The notes under the pieces: generated by a model
Database searches by the model: none
Told to the model about the DNA's origin: nothing
Seen by the model: the letters and a program-made list of their open reading frames with translations, nothing else
Program-made: the position numbers and the translations under genes
Shown here: one piece after another, positions 1-7,287 of the stretch
How the letters are laid out: each line of letters begins with the position of its first letter
Position numbering within the stretch: position 1 is the first letter of the stretch
From: Actinoplanes sp. TBRC 11911
GTDB taxonomy: Bacteria > Actinomycetota > Actinomycetes > Mycobacteriales > Micromonosporaceae
Length of the DNA stretch: 64,000 bases
NCBI RefSeq assembly: GCF_012933445.1
Contig: NZ_JABBNC010000002.1
Span: 248,001-312,000 of the forward strand
Reading direction: 5' to 3'

Positions 1-1
1 G

Positions 2-379
2 GCGGCCCGCGAGAAGACCCGTGGCCGCACCGGCGGCGTCGAGGTCAACATGGCCGTCGGGTACGGAGGCCGGCGCGAGATCACCGACGCGGTCCGTTCG
101 CTGCTGCACGAGCACGCGGCGGCCGGCGGCACACTTGAGGAACTGGCCGAGGTTCTCGACGTCGACCACATCGCCGAGCACCTCTACACCGCCGGGCAGC
201 CAGACCCCGACCTGGTCATCCGCACCAGCGGCGAGCAGCGTCTGTCCGGCTTCCTGCTCTGGCAGTCGGCGTTCTCGGAGTTCTACTTCCACGACGCCAA
301 CTGGCCGGACTTCCGCCGCATCGACTTCCTGCGGGCGCTGCGCTCGTACGCCTCGAGGCAGCGCCGCTTCGGCGCTTAA
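2..379 (+). CDS. uppS: Isoprenyl (undecaprenyl) diphosphate synthase, 3' part
   Basis: C-terminal 125 codons of a cis-prenyltransferase, which condenses isopentenyl diphosphate onto an allylic diphosphate to make the polyprenyl carrier for cell-wall synthesis. The frame is open from base 2, so the N-terminus lies outside the window. The family signature RTSGEQRLSGFLLWQ is followed by the ExYF-type end (SEFYF), both typical of the substrate-binding C-terminal half. The TAA stop shares bases with the stop of the convergent otsB gene. Which prenyl chain length it makes cannot be told from this part. Confidence 0.93.
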   Translation, partial: AAREKTRGRTGGVEVNMAVGYGGRREITDAVRSLLHEHAAAGGTLEELAEVLDVDHIAEHLYTAGQPDPDLVIRTSGEQRLSGFLLWQSAFSEFYFHDANWPDFRRIDFLRALRSYASRQRRFGA

Positions 380-1182
380 AAGCGTTTCAGGCCCTCGGCG
401 AGGAACTCGGCGACCGCGTCGGGGGAGGCCAGCGTCAGATCCGCGGCGCCGGCCACCTCGGCGCCGGTCTCCGGGTTGGCGACCGCGACGGCCATGCCGA
501 AGAACTCCGGGTCGACGGCCTCGCGGGCGCGCAGCGCGTCGAACGCCTTGATGTCGGACATGTCGTCGCCGAAATACCACGCGCAGCCCGCGTTGCGGAC
601 GCCCTCGGTGATGACCATGCCCTTGTCCTGATCGACCGGTGGCTTGAGCTCGACCACCATGCGGCCGCCCTGGATCCGTAGCCCGAGGCGTTCCGCCTGC
701 TCGTGCGCCCAGCGCTCGACCGTGCCGGCCTGCTGCGGGTCGGTGCGGTAGTGCAGAGCCACGGACAGCCTCTTGTACTCCACCAGGATGGAGTCGGGCA
801 GCTCGGTGCGTGCCCGTTCGGCCAGGCCGTCCATGGCCGGAACCCAGGGCAGCGCCGCCGGTTCGGTGACGACCTCGCCGTTGTGCCACACCTCCAGGCC
901 GTACAGCCCGTACAGATCGACCCGTTCGAGCGAGGCGAACCGCGATCGCAGGAAGCTGACCGGCCGGGCGGACACGATGGCCACCCGGCGGACCGCGCTC
1001 GCGAGCTGCTCGAGAACGCCCGGGACGCCGGGCGCGGGCTGCGACGCGTCCGGGTCGTCGGTGACGGGCGAGAGCACGCCGTCGAAGTCGAAGAAGAAGG
1101 TGGTCTCGGCCGCCCGCGTGACCGTGAAGGCCCAGGCGTCGTCGATGCTCAGCGGATGGTGCGGACGCGGAGTCTGTGCCAC
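376..1182 (-). CDS. otsB: Trehalose-6-phosphate phosphatase
   Basis: 268-residue HAD-family phosphatase that would remove phosphate from trehalose 6-phosphate in the cytoplasm. The HAD nucleophile motif DFDGVLSP lies near residue 32, the second motif is IVSARP, and the third acidic motif is GDDMSD close to the C-terminus. ELKP followed by DKG is typical of the OtsB cap and core. Length matches single-domain OtsB. It converges on uppS with stops overlapping in TTAA. No otsA synthase is adjacent, so the partner must be elsewhere. The promoter faces the phoH2 upstream region. Confidence 0.9.
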   Translation of the reverse strand: MAQTPRPHHPLSIDDAWAFTVTRAAETTFFFDFDGVLSPVTDDPDASQPAPGVPGVLEQLASAVRRVAIVSARPVSFLRSRFASLERVDLYGLYGLEVWHNGEVVTEPAALPWVPAMDGLAERARTELPDSILVEYKRLSVALHYRTDPQQAGTVERWAHEQAERLGLRIQGGRMVVELKPPVDQDKGMVITEGVRNAGCAWYFGDDMSDIKAFDALRAREAVDPEFFGMAVAVANPETGAEVAGAADLTLASPDAVAEFLAEGLKRF

Positions 1183-1266
1183 AGCGTCAGATTACCCGGC
1201 AGCCAGAAGGTTGCGAGTTGCGGAATTCACTGCGCGCCCGTTTTTGCGTACTACCGGTAGCAGGTT

Positions 1267-1288
1267 TTGACCGCTAGCGTTCAAGTCA
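1267..1288 (+). promoter_or_regulatory. Palindrome and -10 element ahead of the small ORF/phoH2
   Basis: TTGACCGCTAGCGTTCAA (1267-1284) is an 18-base near-palindrome, 16 of 18 symmetric, centred on CGCTAGCG. Inside it TAGCGT (1275-1280) fits an actinobacterial -10 element and sits 7 bases before an ATG at 1288, the spacing expected for a leaderless transcript. A repressor bound here would cover the -10. The assignment is inference from spacing and symmetry. Confidence 0.4.
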
Positions 1289-1440
1289 TGGCGCGGGGTC
1301 ATCCCGGGCCAGCCGGCCGGCCCGGACCTGCGACAAGTGCGCCACAGGGCCCCGCAATCCGACCCTGTGCACGTGACGGGCGCCGGAGGAGGCGGACCGC
1401 GGGCGAACCGGGTTGCACGCCCGCTGGAGCAGGCCTGTGA
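1288..1440 (+). CDS. Small ORF overlapping phoH2 start (possible PhoAT-like antitoxin)
   Basis: Uninterrupted 50-codon frame from ATG 1288, rich in Pro, Arg and Gly, with a basic run RRRRR in its second half. Its TGA overlaps the GTG start of phoH2 (GTGA, 1437-1440), which is translational coupling geometry. A -10-like TAGCGT 7 bases upstream would give a leaderless mRNA starting at this ATG. Mycobacterial phoH2 genes are reported to be preceded by a small antitoxin gene, phoAT. I see no sequence similarity I could vouch for, and a 50-codon open frame is not rare at this GC, so the call rests on position. Confidence 0.35.
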   Translation: MARGHPGPAGRPGPATSAPQGPAIRPCARDGRRRRRTAGEPGCTPAGAGL

Positions 1441-2852
1441 CATCTAGCCCATCTGACGCCGGCATCCCCCACGAGCCGGTCGCCAAAGTGTCCTCCACCA
1501 GCAGCCGTGCTACTTCCCGGCGCCGTACCCGGGATCGCCACGCGGACGCAGAACCGGCCCCTATGGGCCGGATTTTTGTTTTGGACACCTCGGTCCTGCT
1601 GTCCGACCCGGCGGCGTTCCGCCGGTTCACCGACCACGAGGTGGTGATCCCACTGGTGGTCATCTCCGAACTGGAGGGCAAGCGTCACCATCCCGAGCTG
1701 GGCTGGTTCGCGCGGCAGTCGCTGCGCATGCTCGACGAACTGCGGATCAAGCACGGCCGGCTGGACCAGCCGGTGCTGTGCAACGACGAGGGCGGCACCC
1801 TGCGGGTGGAGCTCAACCATGTCGACCAGAGCGTGCTGCCGGCCGGTTTCCGCAACGACGCCAACGACACCCGCATCCTCTCGGTAGCGCTCGGGCTCGC
1901 CGCCGAGGGGCGCGACGTCACGCTGGTCAGCAAGGACATGCCGCTGCGGGTCAAGGCGGCCTCGGTGGGGCTCGCGGCCGACGAGTACCGCCACGGCCAG
2001 GCCAGCGACCCCACCTGGACCGGCATGGCCGATCTGACTCTGTCCGAGGAGCAGGTCAGCTCGCTCTACGGCGGCGAGGAGCTGGAGCTCGACGAGGTGG
2101 AGACCCTGCCGACGCACACCGGTCTGGTCGTCCACTCGCCGCGCGGCTCCGCGCTGGCCCGGGTGAACCCGGACAAGACGGTGCGCCTGGTGCGCGGCGA
2201 CCGGGAGGCGTTCGGACTGCACGGGCGATCCGCCGAGCAGCGTGTCGCGCTCGACCTGCTGCTGGACGACTCGATCGGCATCGTGTCGCTGGGCGGCCGG
2301 GCCGGCACCGGCAAGTCGGCGCTGGCGTTGTGCGCGGGCCTGGAGGCGACGATGGAGCGCAACCGCCACAAGAAGGTGGTGGTGTTCCGTCCCCTCTACG
2401 CGGTCGGCGGCCAGGAGCTGGGCTACCTGCCCGGCAGCGAGTCGGAGAAGATGTCGCCCTGGGCGCAGGCCGTCTTCGACACGCTCGGCTCGGTGGTGCA
2501 CCCCAACGTGATGGAGGAGGTCATGGCGCGCGGGCTGCTCGAGGTGCTGCCGCTGACCCACATCCGGGGCCGGAGCCTGCACGACGCGTTCGTCATCGTC
2601 GACGAGGCGCAGTCGCTGGAACGCAACGTGCTGCTCACCGTTCTCTCCCGTATCGGCCAGGGCTCGCGGGTGGTGCTGACCCACGACGTGGCCCAGCGGG
2701 ACAACCTGCGGGTGGGCCGGCACGACGGCGTCACCGCGGTGATCGAGGCGCTGAAGGGACACCCGATCTTCGCGCACGTGACCCTGACCCGATCCGAGCG
2801 GTCGCCGATCGCCGAAGTGGTCACCGATCTGCTGGAGGACATCCCCCTATGA
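1437..2852 (+). CDS. phoH2: PhoH2: PIN nuclease domain fused to PhoH ATPase
   Basis: About 471 residues. Residues near 43-190 form a PIN domain ([34 protein letters not shown] supplying the acidic nuclease residues). A linker is followed by a PhoH P-loop ATPase (Walker A GRAGTGKS, Walker [10 protein letters not shown]). Mycobacterial PhoH2 proteins are described as RNA helicase/RNases acting as toxin partners. I chose GTG 1437 because GGAG at 1426-1429 is correctly spaced and it overlaps the stop of the small upstream frame; ATG 1413 and ATG 1563 are in-frame alternatives, the latter directly before the PIN domain. Confidence 0.9.
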   Translation: MTSSPSDAGIPHEPVAKVSSTSSRATSRRRTRDRHADAEPAPMGRIFVLDTSVLLSDPAAFRRFTDHEVVIPLVVISELEGKRHHPELGWFARQSLRMLDELRIKHGRLDQPVLCNDEGGTLRVELNHVDQSVLPAGFRNDANDTRILSVALGLAAEGRDVTLVSKDMPLRVKAASVGLAADEYRHGQASDPTWTGMADLTLSEEQVSSLYGGEELELDEVETLPTHTGLVVHSPRGSALARVNPDKTVRLVRGDREAFGLHGRSAEQRVALDLLLDDSIGIVSLGGRAGTGKSALALCAGLEATMERNRHKKVVVFRPLYAVGGQELGYLPGSESEKMSPWAQAVFDTLGSVVHPNVMEEVMARGLLEVLPLTHIRGRSLHDAFVIVDEAQSLERNVLLTVLSRIGQGSRVVLTHDVAQRDNLRVGRHDGVTAVIEALKGHPIFAHVTLTRSERSPIAEVVTDLLEDIPL

Positions 2853-2889
2853 GGTGACGCTTTTTCGCCCGGTTCACGCTGAATAGTCC

Positions 2890-2905
2890 TGTGATCAAAG
2901 TCACA
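2890..2905. promoter_or_regulatory. CRP/Cmr-type operator
   Basis: TGTGATCAAAGTCACA is a perfect TGTGA-N6-TCACA palindrome, the consensus site of CRP-family cAMP receptors, including mycobacterial Rv3676. It lies 218 bases before the transglycosylase start. In M. tuberculosis the muralytic gene rpfA belongs to the CRP regulon, so regulation of a cell-wall hydrolase from such a site is plausible here. A half-copy, GTGATCAAA, recurs at 3899-3907 just before the serine protease gene. Confidence 0.75.
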
Positions 2906-2967
2906 AGACGGCGCCGTCGTTTCACATCCACTTCACCTTGCGCAAGGGTGTCTGGCGAGCGCCAAGC

Positions 2968-3020
2968 GTGGCCAACATCGTCGGGATCGACGGTGGGCCA
3001 CCGCCCCGATCGGGAGATCG
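2968..3020 (+). other. Structured 5' leader (two hairpins)
   Basis: Between the CRP site and the transglycosylase gene, 2968-3001 folds into a long stem: GTGGCC pairs with GGCCAC, then a two-base AA bulge, then an inner helix ending in CGTCG-GGAT-CGACG. A second small hairpin, CGATC-GGGA-GATCG, follows at 3007-3020. The rest of 2853-3122 has no gene. Such a leader could be an mRNA control element; I could not match it to the c-di-AMP (ydaO) consensus, so no riboswitch is claimed. Confidence 0.4.
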
Positions 3021-3122
3021 AGGCCCGGCCCACCGCGGTCGCGGTGCTCGCGGCACGTACCACCCGCCGTTTCCCCCGGTGGCGGACGTGCCGCGTCATT
3101 GCCCCCGACGAAGGGATCCTTC

Positions 3123-3845
3123 GTGAATCGGCTCTGGAGCCGGAGCATTCGAGTGACCTCGGTAGGCCTGCTGTTGGCGGGCGCGGCCGGCGGTATCTAT
3201 CTCGGACAGGGCCGGGAAGTCCAGCAGCAGAACGCGGAAGCCACACTTGTCGTCCAGGCTGACGTCAACGACATGCAGTTGCTGAAGCAACACGCCGCGC
3301 AACATGCCGCCACCCGCGCGTGGCAGCGAAAGGCCGAAGGGGACGCTGCCGAGAAGGCGGCCTCCGAGGTCAAGAGCGCGGCCGCCAAGGCGCACACGCT
3401 CGAGACGAAGGTCGTCGAGCAGAAGCAGGCCGCCGAGGACGCCAAGAAGGCCGCCGAGCAGAAGGCCAAAGAGGAGCAGGAGCAAAAGGAGTCCGGAAAG
3501 TCCGGTGTGTCCGTCGGACCGATTCCCAGTTCCTGCAACGAATACTCGGGCAACCGCCAGATCGGTTGCACCCTGATGCTCAAGGCCGGCTTCGGCATCG
3601 ACCAGTTCCCCTGTTTGGACAAACTGTTCAACAAGGAGAGCGGCTGGAACCAGCACGCCGAGAACCGCGGTTCCGGCGCGTACGGGATCCCGCAGGCCTT
3701 GCCGGGCAGCAAGATGGCCAAGTTCGGTGACGACTGGGAAGACAACGCGGCCACGCAGGTCGCCTGGGGACTGGACTACATCGAGGGCCGGTACAACGAC
3801 CCTTGTGGAGCCTGGGACCACTCGGAAAGCACCGGCTGGTACTAA
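3123..3845 (+). CDS. Secreted lytic transglycosylase-like protein with coiled coil
   Basis: 240 residues from GTG 3123, chosen because AAGGGA (3111-3116) is well placed upstream. An N-terminal hydrophobic segment (about residues 12-27) acts as signal or anchor. Residues about 35-130 are Ala/Lys/Glu/Gln-rich and should form a coiled coil. The C-terminal domain carries KESGWN, whose Glu is the expected catalytic acid of SLT-type muramidases, followed by GSGAYGIPQ and four cysteines. It would cleave peptidoglycan outside the membrane, in growth, germination or resuscitation. The upstream CRP site suggests nutrient-linked control, and a strong terminator follows. Confidence 0.8.
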   Translation: MNRLWSRSIRVTSVGLLLAGAAGGIYLGQGREVQQQNAEATLVVQADVNDMQLLKQHAAQHAATRAWQRKAEGDAAEKAASEVKSAAAKAHTLETKVVEQKQAAEDAKKAAEQKAKEEQEQKESGKSGVSVGPIPSSCNEYSGNRQIGCTLMLKAGFGIDQFPCLDKLFNKESGWNQHAENRGSGAYGIPQALPGSKMAKFGDDWEDNAATQVAWGLDYIEGRYNDPCGAWDHSESTGWY

Positions 3846-3862
3846 GTAGACATTCCGGAATC

Positions 3863-3894
3863 GGTCGCGCGGCGTTCGGCCGCGCGACCCTTTT
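3863..3894 (+). terminator. Rho-independent terminator
   Basis: GGTCGCGCGGC (3863-3873), five-base loop, GCCGCGCGACC (3879-3889), then C and TTTT. A perfect 11-pair GC stem followed by a T run directly after the transglycosylase gene. Confidence 0.8.
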
Positions 3895-3914
3895 CGTCGT
3901 GATCAAATGTCCAT

Positions 3915-4700
3915 ATGGTCCGAAATGTCGTCTCGCTGGTCGTGATCGGCGTGCTGGCCGTGCCGGCCGCCGTCGCCCGTCCGGCGAGTGCGGCGCACGG
4001 CGTCCGCCCGATCATCGGCGGGTCGGTGGCGCCCGAGGGTAAGTTCCCGTGGGCGGTGCGGCTGTCCATGGGCTGCGGCGGCGCCCTCACCGCACCGCGG
4101 GTCGTGCTCACCGCGGGGCACTGCGTGGACGGCACCGGCGAGACGAAGACCATCAGTGTCGTCGCGGGCGTGTCGGACCTGAAATCGCCGCAGGCCGTCA
4201 CCGCGCACTCGGAACGGGTCATCCGCGCGGACGGGTTCGAGACCGAGACCCGCGGCGACGACTGGGCCGTCATCCGGCTCGACCATCCCCTGGGCCTGCC
4301 GACATTGCCCCTTGCCATGGAGATGTCGGAGAAAAGCACGTACGTGGTGATGGGCTGGGGCCAGATACGCGAGGACTCGCTGAAACAGGAACGGCGGCTG
4401 CACTTCGCGGACGTGCCGATCGTGCCGGACGGTAACTGTGCGGTGGCGTACCGGAAAGCGGGGGTGAAGCTCGTCGCCGACGACTCGGTCTGCGCCGGGA
4501 GCCCCACGGCCGACACGTGCCAGGGTGACAGCGGCGGCCCGATGGTCGGCCGCGACGTGCTGGGCGACTGGGTGCAGGTGGGCATCACGAGCTGGGGGCT
4601 GGGCTGCGCCCGCGACGGCTACCCGGGCGTCTACACCCAGATCACCAAGTTCCGCGCCGACATCACCGCGGCTACCAAAAAGCTGAGTGAACCCCGGTGA
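3915..4700 (+). CDS. Secreted trypsin-like serine protease (S1 family)
   Basis: 261 residues with a signal peptide (about residues 1-27, ending ASAA) and a short pro-segment before the mature-like start IIGG. The catalytic triad is His69 (TAGHC), Asp116 (DDWAVIRL) and Ser206 (GDSGGP). Asp200, six residues before the serine, corresponds to chymotrypsin Asp189 and predicts cleavage after Arg or Lys. Cysteines at 54/70 and 175/193/202 fit S1 disulfides. It would act outside the cell. A degenerate CRP-like half-site, GTGATCAAA, lies 8 bases upstream. Confidence 0.92.
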   Translation: MVRNVVSLVVIGVLAVPAAVARPASAAHGVRPIIGGSVAPEGKFPWAVRLSMGCGGALTAPRVVLTAGHCVDGTGETKTISVVAGVSDLKSPQAVTAHSERVIRADGFETETRGDDWAVIRLDHPLGLPTLPLAMEMSEKSTYVVMGWGQIREDSLKQERRLHFADVPIVPDGNCAVAYRKAGVKLVADDSVCAGSPTADTCQGDSGGPMVGRDVLGDWVQVGITSWGLGCARDGYPGVYTQITKFRADITAATKKLSEPR

Positions 4701-4737
4701 GCTGGCCGGGGTCGCTCCTGGCTGGGACTATCGGACT

Positions 4738-5400
4738 ATGAGCTACCGCTTGCCCCAGGCCCGCGACGAGGCGGCGGCCAAGTTCGGCACGGACGCGTTC
4801 TATGCGTCCCTCGGCCGCGCGTTCGTCACCATGTGCGCCGTGATCCCGGTGCTCTTCCTCATCGAAGTGATCGACGTCGGCGTCGGCGCCGGCCGGCTGG
4901 ACACGGCCGGCGGGATCATCCCGCACCACATCAGCGGCCTGGACGGCGTGCTGTTCAGCCCGTTCCTGCACGCCGGCTGGGACCACCTGTACGGCAACGC
5001 GGTCCCGCTCATCCTGGTCGGCACGTTCGCGCTGGCCGGTGGCGTACGCCGGTTCATCTGGTCGACGTTCGTCATCATGCTGGTCAGCGGCCTCGGCGTC
5101 TGGTTCATCGGCGACCCGAACAGCGTGGTGGTGGGCGCGAGCGGCGTCATCTTCGGTTACCTGGGCCTGCTGTTCGCCCGCGGCTTCGTCGAGCGCAGCT
5201 GGTGGAACCTGGGCGTGGCCGCGTTCATCGGCCTTCTGTACTGGTACCAGCTCTACAACATCCTCCCGACCGACCAGCCGATCTCCTGGCAGGGCCACCT
5301 GCTCGGCCTGGCCGGCGGCGTCATCGCCGCGATCCTGTTCCGCCGCAAGCGCCCCAAGTCGCAGCCTGCAACGCTGAACACCGGACTGCCAACCCTTTAG
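4738..5400 (+). CDS. Rhomboid-family intramembrane serine protease
   Basis: 220 residues from ATG 4738; an upstream in-frame ATG at 4687 overlaps the protease gene and is less likely. Multiple hydrophobic segments fit a six-helix rhomboid. Visible catalytic features are Ser135 in GASG, His187 in WQGHLLG, and the HAGWDHLYGN motif (His78, His83, Asn87) of the second helix. It would cut transmembrane substrates within the membrane. It follows the secreted protease by 37 bases, possibly in one transcript; substrates are unknown. Confidence 0.9.
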   Translation: MSYRLPQARDEAAAKFGTDAFYASLGRAFVTMCAVIPVLFLIEVIDVGVGAGRLDTAGGIIPHHISGLDGVLFSPFLHAGWDHLYGNAVPLILVGTFALAGGVRRFIWSTFVIMLVSGLGVWFIGDPNSVVVGASGVIFGYLGLLFARGFVERSWWNLGVAAFIGLLYWYQLYNILPTDQPISWQGHLLGLAGGVIAAILFRRKRPKSQPATLNTGLPTL

Positions 5401-5457
5401 CCGTACGCCCGAGCGAGGAGCCCCCGGGGCCTCGCCCAGCCGGATCTTCAGGGGTTG

Positions 5458-5562
5458 GTGTACATCGAACTGGACAGCCGTGGCGGTTGGAAGAGTGACC
5501 TTGCCCGCGAGCTGAATTCGGCCGGGTTCAAGGTCGACTGGTCTGCGCTAGGGCGTTTCTAG
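5458..5562 (+). pseudogene. Short coding remnant of unknown family
   Basis: A 34-codon frame ends in TAG at 5560-5562 and reads like the amphipathic C-terminus of a real protein (VYIELDSRGGWKSD, ELNSAGFKVDW). No start signal or upstream continuation is visible. It sits in the 325-base accessory scar between the rhomboid and oxidoreductase genes, directly before the HTH remnant. Family not recognised. Confidence 0.3.
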
Positions 5563-5574
5563 ATCCAGGTCATG

Positions 5575-5729
5575 TGCGCGTGCGAGGGCCCATCACGAAA
5601 AGCGTCAACCTCGGGTTCCCACGGCCGATCGCCCGCCTTCGCCTCGGGCAGGTGTGGCTCGAGCAGGACGTCGAGGCGTGGATCGCCGCGCATCGCGCGT
5701 ACCTCAACGAGCCCGAGGACGAGGCCTAG
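5575..5729 (+). pseudogene. Remnant of the small HTH gene (copy of 19278-19517)
   Basis: From about 5594 the plus strand encodes SVNLGFPRPIARLRLGQ and continues to the end PEDEA plus TAG, nearly identical in DNA (about five differences in 130 bases) to the last half of the intact minus-strand gene at 19278-19517. The preceding 20 bases align loosely, with gaps, to its RARAGQITD segment, and the N-terminal half is gone. Its stop shares CTAG with the stop of the convergent oxidoreductase gene, exactly as at the 19.2 kb locus. Confidence 0.8.
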
Positions 5730-6655
5730 CCCTCTACCGTCAGCAGGACTTTGCCGCGGAACTGGCCGGCGCTGCCTGCGGTGTGGACGGTGGCTATCTC
5801 GGTGAACGGGTAGCGCGCCGAGACGTCCAGACGCAGGGCGCCCTTGTCTACGGCCAGGGCCAAGTCGGTCAGGCGGGGCACGTCGGTCTCGACCCGGAAG
5901 GTTTCCCACCCGATGCCGCGGGACTCGTCGCCCGCCAGCTCCATCGGCACCGTGCTGACCGCTCGGCCGCCGTCGGCCACCAAGCGGGCCAACGGGCCGA
6001 TCTCGGCGGGACTGGCGGCCACCATGTTGACCAGCAGGTCGACGGGCGTGGTCACCGCGGAGGGCACCGGGGTCGCCGTGTAGTCGATGATCTCGTCGGC
6101 GCCGAGCGACCGCACGGCTGAGGCGCTGCGCGGTGAGGCCGTCGCCACCACGTAGGCGCCGGCGTTCTTCGCCAACCGGACGGCCATGCCGCCGACGGCA
6201 CCGCCGGCGCCGTTGAGCAGCACCCGCATGCCCGGCGCGAGATGGCCCAGCGCCTGGTCGGCCGTCAGCGCGGCGACCGGTAACGCGGCGGCGTCGGCCA
6301 GCGGCACCGTGGCCGGGGCCGGGGCCAGGAACGCCGTGGAGACCACCGCGAACTCGGCCGCGCCGCCGCCGACCGGGAGCGGCAGCAGCGCGATCACCCG
6401 GGAACCCACTTCATGATCCGGTACGCCCGTGCCGGCAAGCACGACCGTTCCGGACAGCTCCATGCCCGGCGTGTAGGGGAACGCAGGCGGGATGAACGCG
6501 GCCATCGCACCCGCGCGGAACCGGGCGTCCACCGGGTTGAACGTCGTCGCCGCCACCCGCACCAGGACCTCGCCGGGACCCGGAACGGGCTGCGGCACCT
6601 CCTCGATCCGCAGGACGTCGACGTCGCCGTACTCGTGAATCCGCACTGCCTTCAT
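5726..6655 (-). CDS. NADPH-dependent MDR oxidoreductase (quinone reductase type)
   Basis: 309-residue medium-chain dehydrogenase/reductase without the structural-zinc cysteines. The N-terminal GroES-like half includes GPGEVLVRV and NPVDARFRAG; the Rossmann half has NGAGGAVGGMAVRLAK as nucleotide-binding loop. The family reduces quinones or activated alkenes with NADPH. It is transcribed divergently from a MarR gene with two MarR-type palindromes between them, so it is the likely regulatory target, perhaps induced by electrophiles or phenolics. A decayed copy of its last 20 codons lies at 19219-19281. Confidence 0.88.
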   Translation of the reverse strand: MKAVRIHEYGDVDVLRIEEVPQPVPGPGEVLVRVAATTFNPVDARFRAGAMAAFIPPAFPYTPGMELSGTVVLAGTGVPDHEVGSRVIALLPLPVGGGAAEFAVVSTAFLAPAPATVPLADAAALPVAALTADQALGHLAPGMRVLLNGAGGAVGGMAVRLAKNAGAYVVATASPRSASAVRSLGADEIIDYTATPVPSAVTTPVDLLVNMVAASPAEIGPLARLVADGGRAVSTVPMELAGDESRGIGWETFRVETDVPRLTDLALAVDKGALRLDVSARYPFTEIATVHTAGSAGQFRGKVLLTVEG

Positions 6656-6677
6656 GATTCAACCTCCGGTGAGAACA

Positions 6678-6695
6678 TGCTTCGAATTCGGAGCA
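6678..6695. promoter_or_regulatory. MarR-type operator 1
   Basis: TGCTTCGAATTCGGAGCA, 16 of 18 positions palindromic, in the divergent promoter region of the oxidoreductase and MarR genes. It sits just upstream of the oxidoreductase start (ATG at 6655). Confidence 0.65.
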
Positions 6696-6719
6696 AGCTG
6701 TGAGACACGAGCGTAGAAC

Positions 6720-6745
6720 TGCTTCGAATTCGATGCAAGTAGAAT
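6720..6745. promoter_or_regulatory. MarR-type operator 2 with -10 of the MarR gene
   Basis: TGCTTCGAATTCGATGCA (6720-6737) repeats operator 1 with two changes; the two centres are 42 bases apart, about four helical turns. It is directly followed by TAGAAT (6740-6745), a -10 element placed 7 bases before ATG 6753, so autoregulation of a leaderless MarR transcript is likely. Confidence 0.65.
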
Positions 6746-6752
6746 GAGGGGC

Positions 6753-7277
6753 ATGCGAGGTGACGAGCGTCTCGATGCGGAGCAGCTCGCTGCTTACTTC
6801 ACGCTCAGCGAGGTCGGCAGCCTGCTGGAGCAAGCGGTGACCCAGCAGCTGCGCGACGAGGGCGACCTCAGTCCGATCCAGTTCAAGATCCTGGCGGGGC
6901 TGGACGCGACCCCGGGCGGCGCGCAGCGCATGACCGACATCGCGGACCGGATCGTCTACAGCCGCAGCGGGTTCAGCTATCAGGCCGGCCAGCTCGAGCA
7001 ACGTGGGCTCATCGCGCGCAGCCCGGCCAAGGACGACGAGCGGAGCACGCTGATTCATCTCACCGACGCCGGGCGCGACCTGCTCAACCGGGTCATGCCC
7101 GAGCACGTGGCCCTGGTCAAGCGGCTGCTCTTCGACGCGATGCCGCCCACCGGTATGCAGGATCTGCAACGGGCGCTCGGGCCGGTGCGTGACCGGCTCC
7201 GCGAGGCGCCGCCGCGGTCGGCCCGGCCGCGCGCCCGGCAGGTATATAAAAAGCAGCCGCCGGAGGCTTCGCCGTAG
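6753..7277 (+). CDS. MarR-family transcriptional regulator
   Basis: 174 residues from ATG 6753; ATG 6744 is in frame but lies within the -10 box. The winged-helix core includes QFKILAGLD, MTDIADRIVYSRSGFSYQ (recognition helix region) and the wing KDDERSTLIHLTDAGRDL. The tail is Arg/Pro-rich. Position and the twin palindromes support autoregulation and control of the divergent oxidoreductase gene. The inducing ligand is unknown. valS starts 11 bases after its stop. Confidence 0.88.
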   Translation: MRGDERLDAEQLAAYFTLSEVGSLLEQAVTQQLRDEGDLSPIQFKILAGLDATPGGAQRMTDIADRIVYSRSGFSYQAGQLEQRGLIARSPAKDDERSTLIHLTDAGRDLLNRVMPEHVALVKRLLFDAMPPTGMQDLQRALGPVRDRLREAPPRSARPRARQVYKKQPPEASP

Positions 7278-7287
7278 CATTCAGCGC

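Noticed and set aside
1299..2777. 492-codon minus-strand open frame inside phoH2
   Set aside because: Antisense to a gene with clear PIN and Walker motifs; its product is His/Arg/Gln-rich shadow sequence typical of GC-rich coding DNA.
2906..3122. c-di-AMP (ydaO-type) riboswitch before the transglycosylase gene
   Set aside because: Actinobacterial cell-wall hydrolase genes often carry one, and hairpins are present, but I could not find the conserved core segments.
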